Below are positions 19,049 to 29,972 of a stretch of 64,000 bases of DNA, piece by piece. Position 1 is the first letter of the stretch. Every line of letters starts with the position of its first letter. The DNA is from Bartonella melophagi K-2C. GTDB taxonomy: Bacteria > Pseudomonadota > Alphaproteobacteria > Rhizobiales > Rhizobiaceae. The DNA lies in contig NZ_JH725083.1 of the NCBI RefSeq assembly GCF_000278255.1, positions 124,001 through 188,000 of the forward strand. The letters are read 5' to 3'. The translations under genes and the position numbers were made by a program. The notes below the pieces were generated by a model. It worked only from the letters and a program-made list of their open reading frames with translations, was not told the DNA's origin and did not search any database.

Positions 19049-20323
19049 ATGAGCAAAGTTGGTAGTAGTGGGGGCGAATCAAAAAATACTCTCTATTGCT
19101 CATTTTGTGGCAAAAGCCAGCACGAAGTACGTAAGCTTATTGCAGGGCCTACTGTATTTATTTGTGATGAATGTGTAGAACTTTGTACAGATATTATTCG
19201 TGAAGAAAGTAAATCTTCAGGGGTCAAAGCGCGTGATGGTGTTCCTACTCCACAAGAAATTTTAACAGTTCTTGATGATTATGTTATTGGTCAGCGGTAT
19301 GCAAAACGTGTCCTTTCTGTTGCTGTTCATAATCATTATAAACGTCTTGCACATCAGTCTAAGAATAGTGATATTGAATTATCTAAATCGAATATTCTTC
19401 TTGTCGGTCCAACGGGATGCGGTAAAACTTATCTTGCACAAACATTGGCACGTATTATTGATGTGCCCTTTACTATGGCAGATGCGACCACTTTGACTGA
19501 AGCAGGTTATGTGGGTGAGGATGTTGAGAATATTATTTTAAAACTTCTACAATCTGCAGATTATAATGTTGAGCGTGCACAACGTGGCATTGTTTATATT
19601 GATGAAGTTGATAAAATTTCTCGTAAAGCTGACAATCCTTCTATTACAAGAGATGTTTCAGGTGAGGGGGTTCAGCAAGCATTGTTGAAAATTATGGAGG
19701 GGACAGTGGCTTCTGTTCCTCCCCAAGGTGGGCGTAAACATCCACAACAAGAGTTTCTTCAAGTTGATACGACGAATATTTTGTTTATTTGTGGAGGTGC
19801 TTTTGCTGGTTTAGAGCGAATTATTTCAGGGCGGGGTGAAAAAACTTCAATAGGTTTTTCTGCTACTGTGAAGACTCCCGATGAGCGTCGGGTTGGTGAA
19901 ATTTTTCATGATTTAGAGCCTGAAGATCTTGTAAAGTTTGGTTTAATACCAGAGTTTATTGGCCGTCTTCCTATTATAGCTACTTTAGAAGATTTAGATA
20001 TTAATGCGCTTGTTCAAATTTTATCGCAACCAAAAAATGCATTGGTTAAGCAGTATAAACGTCTTTTTGAAATGGAAAATGTTGAATTAACATTTCAGGA
20101 AGATGCTTTGCGGGTTATTGCTAATAAAGCGATTGAGCGTAAGACTGGAGCACGCGGTTTGCGCTCTATTATGGAAAAAATTCTTCTTGATACTATGTTT
20201 GAATTGCCAACTCTTGAAGGGGTCCAAAAGGTGGTAATCTCAAGTGATGTAGTTGAAGGAAAAGCTCGCCCTCTTTACATTTATTCGGAGCGTACAGAAG
20301 ATAAAGAAAACGTATCAGCATGA
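19049..20323 (+). CDS. clpX: ATP-dependent Clp protease ATP-binding subunit ClpX
   Basis: AAA+ unfoldase that feeds substrates to ClpP. 424 residues: N-terminal zinc-binding domain with four cysteines in two CxxC pairs (CSFCG and CDECVELC), Walker [16 protein letters not shown], pore loop within [11 protein letters not shown] (GYVG), Walker [12 protein letters not shown], the RGEKTSIGF insertion carrying the IGF loop that docks on ClpP, sensor 2 in [12 protein letters not shown]. Length is normal. GAAAGG lies about 12 bases before ATG 19049. Confidence 0.97.
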   Translation: MSKVGSSGGESKNTLYCSFCGKSQHEVRKLIAGPTVFICDECVELCTDIIREESKSSGVKARDGVPTPQEILTVLDDYVIGQRYAKRVLSVAVHNHYKRLAHQSKNSDIELSKSNILLVGPTGCGKTYLAQTLARIIDVPFTMADATTLTEAGYVGEDVENIILKLLQSADYNVERAQRGIVYIDEVDKISRKADNPSITRDVSGEGVQQALLKIMEGTVASVPPQGGRKHPQQEFLQVDTTNILFICGGAFAGLERIISGRGEKTSIGFSATVKTPDERRVGEIFHDLEPEDLVKFGLIPEFIGRLPIIATLEDLDINALVQILSQPKNALVKQYKRLFEMENVELTFQEDALRVIANKAIERKTGARGLRSIMEKILLDTMFELPTLEGVQKVVISSDVVEGKARPLYIYSERTEDKENVSA

Positions 20324-20495
20324 CGTTATAGTAAATATCGTTAATGAGTATTATTTTAAATGGATCTTCTGAAGTATTATAGCGTAATGCTTGATTTATT
20401 TATTCGTAATTACTACTTCATTTATTATAGAGAAGCTGCTATTTTCTATAGATAAGCTTATGTGGGGGTAATTATAGGCTCTAGAAAGGAAAAAT

Positions 20496-22919
20496 ATGCA
20501 ACATATTGATGAAAAGACAAAAAAGGTAGCAGAAGAGCTTTACGCTGTTTTGCCGCTTCGTGATATTGTTGTTTTTCCACATATGATTGTTCCGCTTTTT
20601 GTTGGTCGAGAGAAATCAATTCACGCTCTTGAAGAGACGATGATAATAGATAAGCAGATATTATTAGCCACACAAAAAAATGCTTCTGACGATGATCCAA
20701 AATCGGAAGATATTTATGATATTGGTACTTTTGCCAATGTTCTTCAACTTTTAAAACTTCCTGATGGCACTGTAAAAGTTTTGGTTGAGGGGACTGCGCG
20801 TGCAAAAATTAACCAATTTACTGAAAATGAAAGTTATCATCAAGCTTATGCAACTGTTATAGAAGAGTCTGAAGAGAATGAAGTTGAGATTGAAGCTCTT
20901 TCTCGGTCAGTGATTGTTTATTTTGAAAATTATGTAAAACTTAATAAGAAAATTTCTCCTGAAGTTGTAAGTGCTATCGGCCAGATTGATGATCCTTCTA
21001 AACTTGCTGATACTGTTGCTTCACATTTGGTGATTAAACTTTCAGAAAAACAAGAGATTTTGACATTATTGTCTGTTCGTGATCGTCTCGAACGTATACT
21101 TTTCTTCATGGAAGGGGAAATTTCTGTTTTACAAGTTGAGAAACGTATTCGTTCACATGTCAAGCGACAGATGGAAAAAACTCAACGAGAATATTATCTC
21201 AATGAACAAATGAAAGCTATTCAGAAAGAGCTGGGAGCGGGTGATGATAGCCGTGATGAGTTGTCTGAATTAGAGGATCGTATCAAAAAAACAAAACTTT
21301 CAAAAGAGGCACGTGTAAAGGCTGGGGCAGAGCTCAGAAAATTACGTAATATGTCTCCCATGTCTGCGGAAGCAACAGTTGTACGTAACTATCTTGATTG
21401 GCTTTTAACTATACCTTGGGGAAAAAAGTCGAAAATTAAGAATGATTTGAACTTTGCTGAAAAAGTCATGGACAATGAGCATTTTGGTCTTGAAAAAATT
21501 AAAGAACGAATCGTTGAATATTTAGCAGTACAAAGTCGATCATCGAAAATAAAAGGTCCTATTATTTGTCTTTTAGGTCCTCCAGGCGTCGGAAAGACAT
21601 CACTTGCGCGTTCTATTGCAAAGGCAACGGGCCGTGAATATGTCCGCATCTCATTAGGGGGTGTTCGCGACGAGGCAGAAATTCGTGGGCATCGCCGAAC
21701 TTATATTGGTTCTATGCCTGGAAAAATTATTCAGTCTATGAAAAAGTCTAAAAAGATTAACCCTCTTTTTTTACTTGATGAAATTGATAAGATGGGCCAA
21801 GATTTCCGTGGGGATCCTGCATCAGCTTTGTTGGAAGTACTTGATCCTGAGCAAAATAGCACATTTATTGATCATTATTTAGAAGTGGAATATGACCTTT
21901 CTGATGTGATGTTTATTGCAACTGCAAATACGCTTAATATTCCAGGGCCGCTAATGGATCGGATGGAGATTATTCGTATTGCTGGTTATACTGAATGTGA
22001 AAAGGTAGAGATTGTTAAGCGGCACCTCTTACCAAAAGCATTGAAAGATCATTCTTTATCCAAAAAAGAGTTTAGTGTTTCTGATGGTGCTATAAAATCG
22101 GTTATCCAGTTTTACACACGTGAAGCCGGTGTTCGTAATCTTGAGCGTGAATTAATGAAGATGGCGCGTAAATCGGTTACAAAAATTCTTAAAACGAATC
22201 AAAAGTCTATAGAAATTACAGAAGATAATATTAATGATTTTTTGGGAACGAAGCGTTATCGCTTTGGTCAGATTGAGGGTGAAAATCAAATTGGTGTTGT
22301 TACTGGGCTTGCGTGGACTGAAGTTGGCGGAGAACTGTTGACTATTGAAGGTATTATGATGCCAGGTAAAGGCAAAATGACTGTTACTGGGAATTTGCGA
22401 GATATCATGAAAGAATCAATTTCTGCGGCAGCATCTTATGTGCGTTTCCGTGCTGTTGATTTTGGTATCGAGCCGCCTCTTTTTGATAAGCGTGATATCC
22501 ATGTTCATGTTCCAGAAGGTGCTACGCCAAAAGATGGTCCATCAGCTGGAATTGCGATGGTAACGGCAATTGTTTCAGTATTGACAGAGATCCCTGTTCA
22601 TAAGGACATTGCTATGACTGGTGAGATTACCTTACGTGGACGCGTTTTGCCGATTGGTGGATTGAAAGAGAAATTGCTTGCGGCTCTTCGAGGAGGTATT
22701 AAAAAGGTGCTTATTCCTGAGGAAAATGCAAAAGATTTGATTGATATTCCTGATGACGTTAAAAATAATATGGAGATTATTCCAGTAAGTCATGTGAGTG
22801 AAGTTCTTAAACACGCTTTGGTTCGTTTTCCTGAAGCAATTGAATGGACAGAGCCTTCTACAGTGTCTACGTCTATCAGAACGGAAAGCGATAATGAAGG
22901 GGTACCGGTAGCGCACTGA
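20496..22919 (+). CDS. lon: ATP-dependent protease La (Lon)
   Basis: Homo-oligomeric AAA+ serine protease that removes misfolded and regulatory proteins. 807 residues: N-terminal LON substrate-binding domain (about 15-210, LPLRDIVVFPHMIVPLFVGR), coiled-coil region (QREYYLNEQMKAIQKELG), Walker A GPPGVGKTSLARSIA, Walker B PLFLLDEIDKM, and the protease domain with catalytic Ser in PKDGPSAGIAM and Lys in GGLKEKLLAA. GAAAGGA is just before ATG 20496. In Brucella Lon is needed for stress survival and early infection. Order clpP-clpX-lon-hupB is that of Rhizobiales. Confidence 0.97.
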   Translation: MQHIDEKTKKVAEELYAVLPLRDIVVFPHMIVPLFVGREKSIHALEETMIIDKQILLATQKNASDDDPKSEDIYDIGTFANVLQLLKLPDGTVKVLVEGTARAKINQFTENESYHQAYATVIEESEENEVEIEALSRSVIVYFENYVKLNKKISPEVVSAIGQIDDPSKLADTVASHLVIKLSEKQEILTLLSVRDRLERILFFMEGEISVLQVEKRIRSHVKRQMEKTQREYYLNEQMKAIQKELGAGDDSRDELSELEDRIKKTKLSKEARVKAGAELRKLRNMSPMSAEATVVRNYLDWLLTIPWGKKSKIKNDLNFAEKVMDNEHFGLEKIKERIVEYLAVQSRSSKIKGPIICLLGPPGVGKTSLARSIAKATGREYVRISLGGVRDEAEIRGHRRTYIGSMPGKIIQSMKKSKKINPLFLLDEIDKMGQDFRGDPASALLEVLDPEQNSTFIDHYLEVEYDLSDVMFIATANTLNIPGPLMDRMEIIRIAGYTECEKVEIVKRHLLPKALKDHSLSKKEFSVSDGAIKSVIQFYTREAGVRNLERELMKMARKSVTKILKTNQKSIEITEDNINDFLGTKRYRFGQIEGENQIGVVTGLAWTEVGGELLTIEGIMMPGKGKMTVTGNLRDIMKESISAAASYVRFRAVDFGIEPPLFDKRDIHVHVPEGATPKDGPSAGIAMVTAIVSVLTEIPVHKDIAMTGEITLRGRVLPIGGLKEKLLAALRGGIKKVLIPEENAKDLIDIPDDVKNNMEIIPVSHVSEVLKHALVRFPEAIEWTEPSTVSTSIRTESDNEGVPVAH

Positions 22920-22941
22920 TTCTTATTTTGATTCTTATTTT
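22918..22941 (+). repeat. 12-bp tandem duplication at the lon stop codon
   Basis: GATTCTTATTTT occurs twice in a row at 22918-22929 and 22930-22941. The first copy begins within the lon TGA stop. Likely a slippage duplication and a possible strain-variable site. Confidence 0.7.
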
Positions 22942-23164
22942 GTTCTATAATTTCCAAATTTTAAAGACGGTGAAGTCCATTTTTAGGGTTACTACTTTAT
23001 TTATTTTAGAAAAAAAATGAAAAATTCCGTGAATAACTGTGATTAATGCTAAAAAACAATATTTTCAAAGAAAATAAAACTTCTGTTTGCTGCGCTTTTC
23101 AATAAACTTATTGATGATCGGATGAATTATATTGTCCGACTAATATAGGGAAAGGAAAAATTCA

Positions 23165-23443
23165 ATGAATAAAAGTGAATTGGTTAATTCTATTGCTGAA
23201 AAGGCAGGTGTTTCAAAAACACAGGCTGGTTTAATTCTCGATGCTTTTATTGCTTCTGTAACAGAATCTTTGGCTTCAGGAGGTGATGTTCGTCTTCCAG
23301 GTTTTGGTTCTTTTGAAGTTTCTAAACGTGCTGCTACAAAAGGGCGCAACCCTTCAACAGGTGTTGAAATTCATATTCCAGCGCGCTCTGTACCTAAATT
23401 TTCTGCAGGTAAAAGCCTTAAAGAAGCCGTTAATAAAAAATAA
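23165..23443 (+). CDS. hupB: DNA-binding protein HU
   Basis: Small histone-like protein that bends and compacts DNA. 92 residues, normal length: [18 protein letters not shown] dimerisation helices, the GFGSFEV strand, the [13 protein letters not shown] arm-tip motif whose proline intercalates DNA, and the [15 protein letters not shown]-terminus. AGGGAAAGG lies 8-16 bases before ATG 23165. It is its own unit: a strong terminator follows at once. Confidence 0.97.
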   Translation: MNKSELVNSIAEKAGVSKTQAGLILDAFIASVTESLASGGDVRLPGFGSFEVSKRAATKGRNPSTGVEIHIPARSVPKFSAGKSLKEAVNKK

Positions 23444-23455
23444 TTGAGCTACATG

Positions 23456-23489
23456 AAAAAACCCGATTTATGTATAATCGGGTTTTTTA
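23456..23489 (+). terminator. Strong intrinsic terminator after hupB
   Basis: ACCCGATT at 23461-23468 pairs with AATCGGGT at 23476-23483 around a 7-base loop, preceded by AAAAA and followed by TTTTT, giving an extended stem and U tract. Placed 17 bases after the hupB stop. Confidence 0.9.
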
Positions 23490-23934
23490 AAAGTTTTTTT
23501 AAAAATACTTTTGCGCGACTTTGCACAAGTAACGGTACTGTTTACGATAGGGCTATTTATTAAAAAGTCCTTTTAAATAGCTGAGATGGGGTAATAGCTA
23601 TATATTCAAGCTAGATGTTCAAAATGTATTTACCTTACATTTTAAATAAAGCGTTCGATTACAAATTAGATATCTGTTGTGAATAATAGCTGATAGTTCA
23701 AGTTAGGGTAATAATTATCACGAGTTTATTCATACAAGCTAGATCTATTGAAATACTGAAATATTAGATTATAAGCAAATCTAGAATAGCTTTTTAACCC
23801 TATTAATAAGCACTACAATGTATTGAATGACCCACTGTTTTAAGGTTAATTAAAGTTTGTTTAATGGTCTAAAGGCAGAAGCAATCAGTGCTTTATTAAG
23901 ATTAAAAGGATAATGATTAGTTTAGAGATTATTT
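23490..23934. other. 445-base non-coding gap between hupB and trmFO
   Basis: The flanking genes converge. No supported reading frame on either strand; imperfectly repeated AT-rich words (such as AGCTAGAT and variants of GGTAATA) but no clean repeat. In relatives nuo genes can lie downstream of hupB; none are seen here. Confidence 0.55.
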
Positions 23935-25329
23935 TTATTCTTCATGTGTTAACCACTGAATACAATCATTTAAGGCTCGTGTAATTATAGCTTGTTTTTT
24001 TGCTAGTTTTTTTTCTTTGCTAGATAAACGTTTTTCTGAGTGATGAACACAGTCAACAGGTGGAAAAAGACCAAAATTGATATTCATTGGCTGAAAAGAT
24101 TGTTTGCCTATTTCTTGAGTTGCAATGTATCCACCAGTAATATGGTTTAAAAGAGCTCCAAATGCTGTAGTTTTTGGCGGTAAAGAAGGACAAGTATGAT
24201 TATATTCAGCAACAGCAAAGCGCCCAGCTAAAAGCCCAATTGCAGATGATTCTACATAACCTTCGCAACCTGTGATTTGTCCAGCAAAACGTAATTGAGG
24301 CCTTTGTTTTAAACGAAGACTTTTATCAAGAATGATTGGTGAATTGAGATAAGTATTGCGATGAAGACCACCAAGGCGTGCGAATTCTGCTTTTTCAAGT
24401 CCAGGTATTGTTCTAAAAATACGAATTTGTTCACCATATTTTAATTTTGTTTGAAAGCCAACCATATTGTAAAGAGTGCCAAGTGTGTTGTCTTGACGTA
24501 ATTGAACAACGGCATGGGGTTTAACTGTAGGGTTATGAGCGTTTGTTAGTCCTATAGGTTTCATTGGCCCATATCTGAGGGTTTCAAGTCCACGTTCAGC
24601 CATCACTTCAATTGGTAGGCATCCATCAAAATAGGGTGTTTTTTCAAATTGACGAAATTCTATTTTTTCTGCACTTTTCAGTGCTTGAACAAATGTTTCA
24701 TATTGTTTTCTATTAAGGGGGCAGTTAAGGTAATCTTTTTCAGTTTTTTCAGGGCCGATTTTGTCATAGCGAGATTGATGCCAACAGATGCCCATATTAA
24801 TGCTATCAGTATAAATGATAGGTGCAATAGCATCAAAAAAAGAAAGTGCTTCTGTTCCTGTTATTGCTTGTATTGTTTGTGCAAGTGCTGGTGAAGTAAG
24901 GGGACCTGTTGCAATAATAATATTATGCCAGTTTTCAGGAAGGTTATGAATTTCTTCACGTTCTATAGTTATAAGGGGGTGATTTTCAAGTGCTTCTGTA
25001 ATAGTTTGGGAAAATCCATCACGGTCAACAGCAAGAGCGCTTCCTGCTGGCACTTTATTAGCATCTGCAGCCTTCATAATTAGGGATTTTGCTAATCGCA
25101 TTTCAGCGTGTAAAAGACCAACGGCATTTGTGGATGAATCATCTGAACGAAATGAATTTGAGCAGACAAGTTCTGCAAGTTTGTCTGTTTTATGAGCATC
25201 GGATTTTCTTTTTGGTCGCATTTCATGTAAAATGACAGGGATTCCTGATTGGGCAATTTGCCAACTTGCCTCACTGCCAGCAAGACCACCACCGATGATA
25301 TGAATTGGAATGTTAAATTTATTTGACAT
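23935..25329 (-). CDS. trmFO: Folate-dependent tRNA (uracil-54-C5) methyltransferase TrmFO
   Basis: Flavoprotein that uses 5,10-methylenetetrahydrofolate to make ribothymidine at position 54 of tRNAs, replacing the SAM-dependent TrmA. 464 residues: FAD-binding [18 protein letters not shown] at the N-terminus, [26 protein letters not shown] (the catalytic cysteine region), [17 protein letters not shown], and [12 protein letters not shown] near the C-terminus. Also known as Gid. Length is normal. Convergent with hupB; the stretch to tRNA-Leu at its 5' side is about 190 bases of AT-rich DNA with its promoter. Confidence 0.95.
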   Translation of the reverse strand: MSNKFNIPIHIIGGGLAGSEASWQIAQSGIPVILHEMRPKRKSDAHKTDKLAELVCSNSFRSDDSSTNAVGLLHAEMRLAKSLIMKAADANKVPAGSALAVDRDGFSQTITEALENHPLITIEREEIHNLPENWHNIIIATGPLTSPALAQTIQAITGTEALSFFDAIAPIIYTDSINMGICWHQSRYDKIGPEKTEKDYLNCPLNRKQYETFVQALKSAEKIEFRQFEKTPYFDGCLPIEVMAERGLETLRYGPMKPIGLTNAHNPTVKPHAVVQLRQDNTLGTLYNMVGFQTKLKYGEQIRIFRTIPGLEKAEFARLGGLHRNTYLNSPIILDKSLRLKQRPQLRFAGQITGCEGYVESSAIGLLAGRFAVAEYNHTCPSLPPKTTAFGALLNHITGGYIATQEIGKQSFQPMNINFGLFPPVDCVHHSEKRLSSKEKKLAKKQAIITRALNDCIQWLTHEE

Positions 25330-25518
25330 AATCTCCTTTTAATGGAAGTAGTGCTATCTGAAAAGCATAGATTTTACTTCTGTGATTTATAAGAAGTATA
25401 TATAGAAGTATATATATTTGAGTTTTTAAATATATTTACTTTCTTTTTTGCTTTAATTAGTTGGGATTGAGTGGTATAGAAACGCCGCTTATATGAGGTT
25501 ATTGGTTAACGGGTTTAA

Positions 25519-25601
25519 GCGGATGTGGCGAAATTGGTAGACGCACCAGGTTTAGGTTCTGGCGGGAGACCGTGGGGGTTCGAGTCCCTCCATCCGCACC
25601 A
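25519..25601 (+). tRNA. tRNA-Leu (anticodon TAG)
   Basis: Acceptor stem GCGGATG (25519-25525) pairs with CATCCGC (25591-25597), followed by encoded ACCA. The anticodon arm CCAGG-TTTAGGT-TCTGG gives anticodon TAG (Leu, CTA and other CTN codons). A long variable arm (CGGGAGACCGTG) marks it as class II, as expected for leucine; the T arm has GGTTCGAGTCC. tig starts about 130 bases downstream. Confidence 0.96.
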
Positions 25602-25660
25602 AAATAATCCTTACATACCATGGTTTTTTGCGTATGTGAAAATCCGCTTCATGTAGATCT

Positions 25661-25674
25661 AACACTGCAGTGTT
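25661..25674. repeat. Perfect 14-bp palindrome in the tig leader
   Basis: AACACTGCAGTGTT is fully self-complementary, in the 132 bases between tRNA-Leu and tig. It could be an operator or part of a leader structure. Confidence 0.5.
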
Positions 25675-25733
25675 GGGGTGTAATTGTTACCGGAGTGGAT
25701 TTATCCATTCCTCAGAAATATGAAAGTTGTTCG

Positions 25734-27146
25734 ATGCAAGTTACCGAAACGCTTAATGAAGGACTGAAGCGCGAAATTAAAATCGTGGTTCTAGCAAAAG
25801 ATTTGGAAATAAAATTGAATAAACGGTTGGATGAAACCAAAGATAAGATTAAACTTAATGGTTTTCGTCCCGGTAAAGTGCCCGCTAGCCATTTGCGAAA
25901 AATGTATGGTAAATCTTTTATGGCTGATGTTCTTAATGAGATTATTAAGAATGCTCCAAGCTCCATTTTGGCTGATCGCAATGAACGTTCTGCAACACAG
26001 CCGCACATTGATATAAATGAAGATAAAGAAGTTCTGGATGGCAAGGCTGATTTTGTTTTTAATTTGAAGTATGAAGTTTTACCAAAGTTTGACATTAAAG
26101 ACTTTAAGAACATAAAAATTATCCGTGAGCTTGCTGATATTCCCGAACAAGAGATTGATGAACAGATAAAGAATGTTCTTTCTTCTACTCGTAATTATTC
26201 TGAGAAAAATGCTCCTGCTGTAGAAGGTGATCGCATTACAATCGATTATATTGGTAAACTTGATGATGTTCCATTTGATAATGGAGCAGGTAATGATGCG
26301 CAATTGATTCTTGGTTCAAAACAATTTATTCCTGGTTTTGAGGAGCAATTGGTTGGTGTAAAGGCAGGCGATACAGCAACAATTTCTGTTAAATTTCCTG
26401 ATGATTATAGTGTTGCACACTTAGCTGGTAGAGATGCTGTGTTTGATGTCACTGTTAAAGCTGTGTTCAAACCAGATGAATTAGAGATTAATGATGAATC
26501 AGCTCAAAAGCTTGGTGTAGAGTCTCTTGATCGTTTACGTGAAATTGTGCGTGGGCAAATTGAGAGTAAATATGGCTCAATGACACGTCAAAAAGTTAAA
26601 CGTCAAATTCTTGATGCATTAGATGCTGACTATAATTTTGAAATTCCTAGATGCCTTTTGGACGTTGAATTTAATAATATATGGGGTCAGATTAATAACG
26701 ATTTACAAAAAGCTGGTAGTAGTTTTGAAGATGAGGGCACTACAGAAGAACAAGCGCGGCAAGAATATCATATGCTTGCTCAGCGTCGTGTTCGTCTTGG
26801 TCTAGTACTTTCTGAGATTGGGGTGAGAGCCGATGTTAAGGTAAGCGAAGATGAGTTACAAGCAGCAATCTTTGATCAGGTTCGTCAATATCCTGGGCAA
26901 GAGAAAGAAATTATGAATTTTTTCCGGAATACACCGGAAGCTGTAGTGAGCCTACGTGCACCGATTTTTGAAGAAAAAGTCATTGATTATTTGTTGGCAC
27001 AGATAAAAGTCACAGATAAAAAAGTGACTGTTGAGGAGTTAATGAAAGAAGATGACGAATTAGATTTAACTAAGAAAAAATCCGCAGTGAAGGAAAAAGG
27101 TGTAAAAAAAGTTTCAGCTAAAAAGAAAGTGCCTAAAAAGGATTAA
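25734..27146 (+). CDS. tig: Trigger factor, ribosome-associated chaperone and prolyl isomerase
   Basis: Binds ribosomal protein L23 at the exit tunnel and shields nascent chains. 470 residues from ATG 25734: ribosome-binding domain with the signature [21 protein letters not shown]-type peptidyl-prolyl isomerase domain (about 160-245, [20 protein letters not shown] and [16 protein letters not shown]), then the long helical substrate-binding C-terminal domain, ending with a lysine-rich tail. The frame stays open upstream to 25620, but the [17 protein letters not shown] start matches the family, so the longer form is rejected. Confidence 0.95.
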   Translation: MQVTETLNEGLKREIKIVVLAKDLEIKLNKRLDETKDKIKLNGFRPGKVPASHLRKMYGKSFMADVLNEIIKNAPSSILADRNERSATQPHIDINEDKEVLDGKADFVFNLKYEVLPKFDIKDFKNIKIIRELADIPEQEIDEQIKNVLSSTRNYSEKNAPAVEGDRITIDYIGKLDDVPFDNGAGNDAQLILGSKQFIPGFEEQLVGVKAGDTATISVKFPDDYSVAHLAGRDAVFDVTVKAVFKPDELEINDESAQKLGVESLDRLREIVRGQIESKYGSMTRQKVKRQILDALDADYNFEIPRCLLDVEFNNIWGQINNDLQKAGSSFEDEGTTEEQARQEYHMLAQRRVRLGLVLSEIGVRADVKVSEDELQAAIFDQVRQYPGQEKEIMNFFRNTPEAVVSLRAPIFEEKVIDYLLAQIKVTDKKVTVEELMKEDDELDLTKKKSAVKEKGVKKVSAKKKVPKKD

Positions 27147-27164
27147 TTGTATACAATAAAAGTA

Positions 27165-27192
27165 GTCCAATAAAACCGGGGTTTTATTAGAC
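27165..27192. terminator. Hairpin after tig
   Basis: AATAAAACC at 27169-27177 and GGTTTTATT at 27180-27188 pair perfectly, extended by GTC at 27165-27167 and GAC at 27190-27192. No clear U run follows, so it may be a weak terminator or an mRNA-stabilising hairpin. It lies 18 bases after the tig stop. Confidence 0.5.
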
Positions 27193-27269
27193 TTATATTC
27201 TTAAATTTGCACTTATAGTGGTTTAAACTGGCTATTGAGTGTATTTTCAATATTGATAGTGGATTAGCA

Positions 27270-28769
27270 ATGGAAATCGTTGATACTCGTACCCCTGATC
27301 CTAGGCGTTTTATTTCCGGAGCTACAGGCGATTGGGAAGTTATCATTGGCATGGAGGTTCATGCGCAAGTCACATCAGATTCAAAACTTTTTTCGGGTGC
27401 ATCAACTAAATTTGGTGCTGAGCCAAACAATCATGTATCGTTTATTGATGCGGCTATGCCTGGTATGTTGCCTGTTATTAATCAAGAATGTGTTCGCCAA
27501 GCTGTTCGGACTGGTTTGGGGTTAAAGGCTAAAATTAATTTAAGATCTGTTTTTGATCGTAAAAACTATTTTTATCCGGATTTGCCACAAGGGTATCAAA
27601 TTTCGCAATTTCAGTATCCGATTGTAGGGGAGGGGAAAGTCGTTGTCTCTGTTGGGCCAGATTCGAATGGCCAATTTGAAGATATTGAAATTGGAATTGA
27701 GAGGTTGCATCTTGAACAGGATGCAGGCAAATCCATGCATGATCAGCATCCAACAATGTCTTTTGTGGATCTTAATCGCTCTGGTGTAGCTCTTATGGAA
27801 ATTGTTTCCAAACCGGATATGCGTTCATCAGATGAAGCTAAAGCCTATATGACGAAATTACGCACTATTGTTCGTTATTTGGGTACTTGTGATGGTAATA
27901 TGGATGAGGGCTCCATGCGTGCGGATGTGAATGTATCAGTTCGCCGTCCTGGTGAGACTTTTGGAACTCGTTGTGAAATTAAGAATGTTAATTCCATTCG
28001 CTTTATTGGTCAGGCGATTGAATATGAAGCACGTCGTCAGATTGCGATTTTAGAAGATGGTGGTGTAATAGATCAGGAAACTCGACTTTTTGATGCCGCT
28101 AAAGGTGAAACACGTTCTATGCGTTTAAAGGAAGAGGCGCATGATTATCGTTATTTTCCTGATCCTGATCTTTTGCCATTGGAGTTTGATCAAGCATTTG
28201 TAGATGCTTTAGCTGCAGAATTACCGGAATTTCCTGATGATATAAAGCTACGTTTTATCAATGAGATGGGGTTGAGTGCATATGATGCATCTATTCTTGT
28301 GACAGAAAAAGCAATTGCTGATTATTTTGAAAAAGTGGCACATGGACGCGATGGAAAAATAGTTGCTAATTGGGTGATCAATGACCTTTTAGGTGCTTTG
28401 AATAAGGATAATCGTGAAATTGAGGATACGCCAGTTACTCCAGATCAATTAGGGGCGATTATTGATCTTATTAAAGAAGGGACTATTTCTGGAAAAATTG
28501 CCAAAGATTTATTTGAGATTGTCTGGAATGAAGGTGGAGATCCACGTCAAATTGTAGAAAAGCGTGGCATGAAACAAGTAACGGATGCAGAAGTTATTAA
28601 GAGTGTTGTTGATGAAATTATTGCTAATAACTCTGATAAAGTTGCTCAAGCGAGGGAAAAACCTGCTTTAGTTGGCTGGTTTGTTGGGCAAGTTATGAAA
28701 GCAACAGGGGGTAAGGCAAATCCTCAGGCTGTCAATGAATTGGTTAAAACGAAACTAAAAATGGATTAA
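27270..28769 (+). CDS. gatB: Aspartyl/glutamyl-tRNA amidotransferase subunit B
   Basis: tRNA-binding and kinase subunit of GatCAB, which converts Glu-tRNA(Gln) (and Asp-tRNA(Asn)) to the amide form in organisms lacking GlnRS or AsnRS. 499 residues: [30 protein letters not shown] (signature), [22 protein letters not shown], the [12 protein letters not shown] segment, [14 protein letters not shown], and the helical YqeY-like tail. gatA and gatC are not in the window. Confidence 0.96.
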   Translation: MEIVDTRTPDPRRFISGATGDWEVIIGMEVHAQVTSDSKLFSGASTKFGAEPNNHVSFIDAAMPGMLPVINQECVRQAVRTGLGLKAKINLRSVFDRKNYFYPDLPQGYQISQFQYPIVGEGKVVVSVGPDSNGQFEDIEIGIERLHLEQDAGKSMHDQHPTMSFVDLNRSGVALMEIVSKPDMRSSDEAKAYMTKLRTIVRYLGTCDGNMDEGSMRADVNVSVRRPGETFGTRCEIKNVNSIRFIGQAIEYEARRQIAILEDGGVIDQETRLFDAAKGETRSMRLKEEAHDYRYFPDPDLLPLEFDQAFVDALAAELPEFPDDIKLRFINEMGLSAYDASILVTEKAIADYFEKVAHGRDGKIVANWVINDLLGALNKDNREIEDTPVTPDQLGAIIDLIKEGTISGKIAKDLFEIVWNEGGDPRQIVEKRGMKQVTDAEVIKSVVDEIIANNSDKVAQAREKPALVGWFVGQVMKATGGKANPQAVNELVKTKLKMD

Positions 28770-28963
28770 ATATTATAGGGTGGAGGAAAGTTTATCGATA
28801 TGATATTTATTTGTAATATAAAATATACGAAATAAGAGTTCGTTTTTCAAAAGGGTACGATTGAGTTTTATGATAGTTTTTTTATTTTTTGGTAATTTTA
28901 GGCATCGTAACAATTTATTCTAACAGGTGAGGTTATAGGTGCGCTAAAGAAGTGGAATCGGAA

Positions 28964-29359
28964 ATGGCTGGTTTTTTAAAACAAACCTTTACATGGTGGA
29001 ATGGTAATACTATCAACACACGTTTTTTTACGTGGCTTAAAGGTAAGCGTGTAGGGGAAGATCAGTTAGGAAATGTTTATTATGAAGGTGGTTGCCATAA
29101 GGATGGTTATCCACGCCGTTGGGTGATTTATAAAGATTATTCTGAAGCTTCTAGCATTCCTCCAGGTTGGCACGGTTGGATTCATCATCGTTGTAATAGA
29201 CCACCTACGGAAGAAAATTATCAATCGCATGAATGGGAAAAACCCCATATTTCAAACATGACAGGGACAAGCAAAGCTTATCGGCCAAAAGGTTCTATTG
29301 GTTATAATGATGAACATATTGTTCGTAAGGATTATCATGCATGGTCACCTGAAAAATGA
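28964..29359 (+). CDS. NADH:ubiquinone oxidoreductase accessory protein (NDUFA12 family)
   Basis: A 131-residue homologue of mitochondrial complex I subunit NDUFA12 (B17.2), found in alphaproteobacterial complex I. Seen: FTWWNGNTINTRFFTWLKG, GEDQLGNVYYEGG, the RRWVIYKDYSEASSIPPGWH core and the HRCNRPP-HEWEKPH stretch. ATG 28964 gives the short N-terminus usual in the family; GTG 28952 is an alternative. DUF2155 follows after 84 bases, a conserved pair in Rhizobiales. Confidence 0.92.
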   Translation: MAGFLKQTFTWWNGNTINTRFFTWLKGKRVGEDQLGNVYYEGGCHKDGYPRRWVIYKDYSEASSIPPGWHGWIHHRCNRPPTEENYQSHEWEKPHISNMTGTSKAYRPKGSIGYNDEHIVRKDYHAWSPEK

Positions 29360-29443
29360 AGTATTTTTTTGTATGGTGTGTTGTTTTTTTAATGTTGCAC
29401 TATCTTATAAGTAGTTTTTGTTAAACGCGGTTGATTTAGTTTT

Positions 29444-29869
29444 ATGAAGTTTTTCCTACAGTTAGAAGTAAGACGTCTTTTTTGTGCTTATTTAATAGGA
29501 ATTATAGTAATTTTGTCCTCCGTTAGTGGTGTGCAGGCTGAACGTGTTAGCAATGCGGTTGTTGTTTTTGCAGGTCTTGATAAGATTACTGGCCGAACTA
29601 TTCGTTTTGAAGTCTCTATTGGGCAAGCTTATCAATATGGTGCTTTACGAGTAACACCACGGGTGTGCTATACAAGTTCTGAAGGTGAGCCGACTCGCAC
29701 TAACGGTTTTGTTGAAGTAGATGAAATAACATTAAACAAAGAAACGCGACGTATTTTTACAGGATGGATGTTCGCAGATAGTCCTGGTTTGAATGCTGTA
29801 GAGCATCCTATTTATGATATATGGTTAAAAGATTGCAAGCAAAATTCTGATATTCTTTCAGTCCAGTAA
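29444..29869 (+). CDS. DUF2155 exported protein
   Basis: A 141-residue protein of family DUF2155 with an N-terminal signal peptide (hydrophobic LIGIIVILSSVSG, likely cleavage after VQA). The mature domain shows AVVVFAGLDKITGRTI, a cysteine in VTPRVCYTSSEGEPT, EVDEI, and IFTGWMFADSPGLNAVEHPIYDIWLKDC cut here into pieces (GWMFADSPGLNAVEHP, YDIWLKDC); the two cysteines could form a disulfide in the periplasm. Function is unknown. It follows the NDUFA12 homologue as in relatives, where aat and acc genes come next; they are absent here. Confidence 0.88.
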   Translation: MKFFLQLEVRRLFCAYLIGIIVILSSVSGVQAERVSNAVVVFAGLDKITGRTIRFEVSIGQAYQYGALRVTPRVCYTSSEGEPTRTNGFVEVDEITLNKETRRIFTGWMFADSPGLNAVEHPIYDIWLKDCKQNSDILSVQ

Positions 29870-29972
29870 TTTAATAGTTTCTTTGTTTTTTGGTGGGTGT
29901 TTTTATATAAGCTTGGTGCAAGAATAGTTTTCTAAACTATAATAATCAGATTGTGAAATTAAAGGTTCTTTT

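Noticed and set aside
20390-20418. Possible heat-shock promoter CTTGAT-N17-CTACTT before lon
   Set aside because: The -10 half is a poor match, so it was not listed as a feature.
25620-25733. N-terminal extension of trigger factor
   Set aside because: The extra 38 residues do not match the family and the region contains a palindrome typical of a leader; the family start is at 25734.
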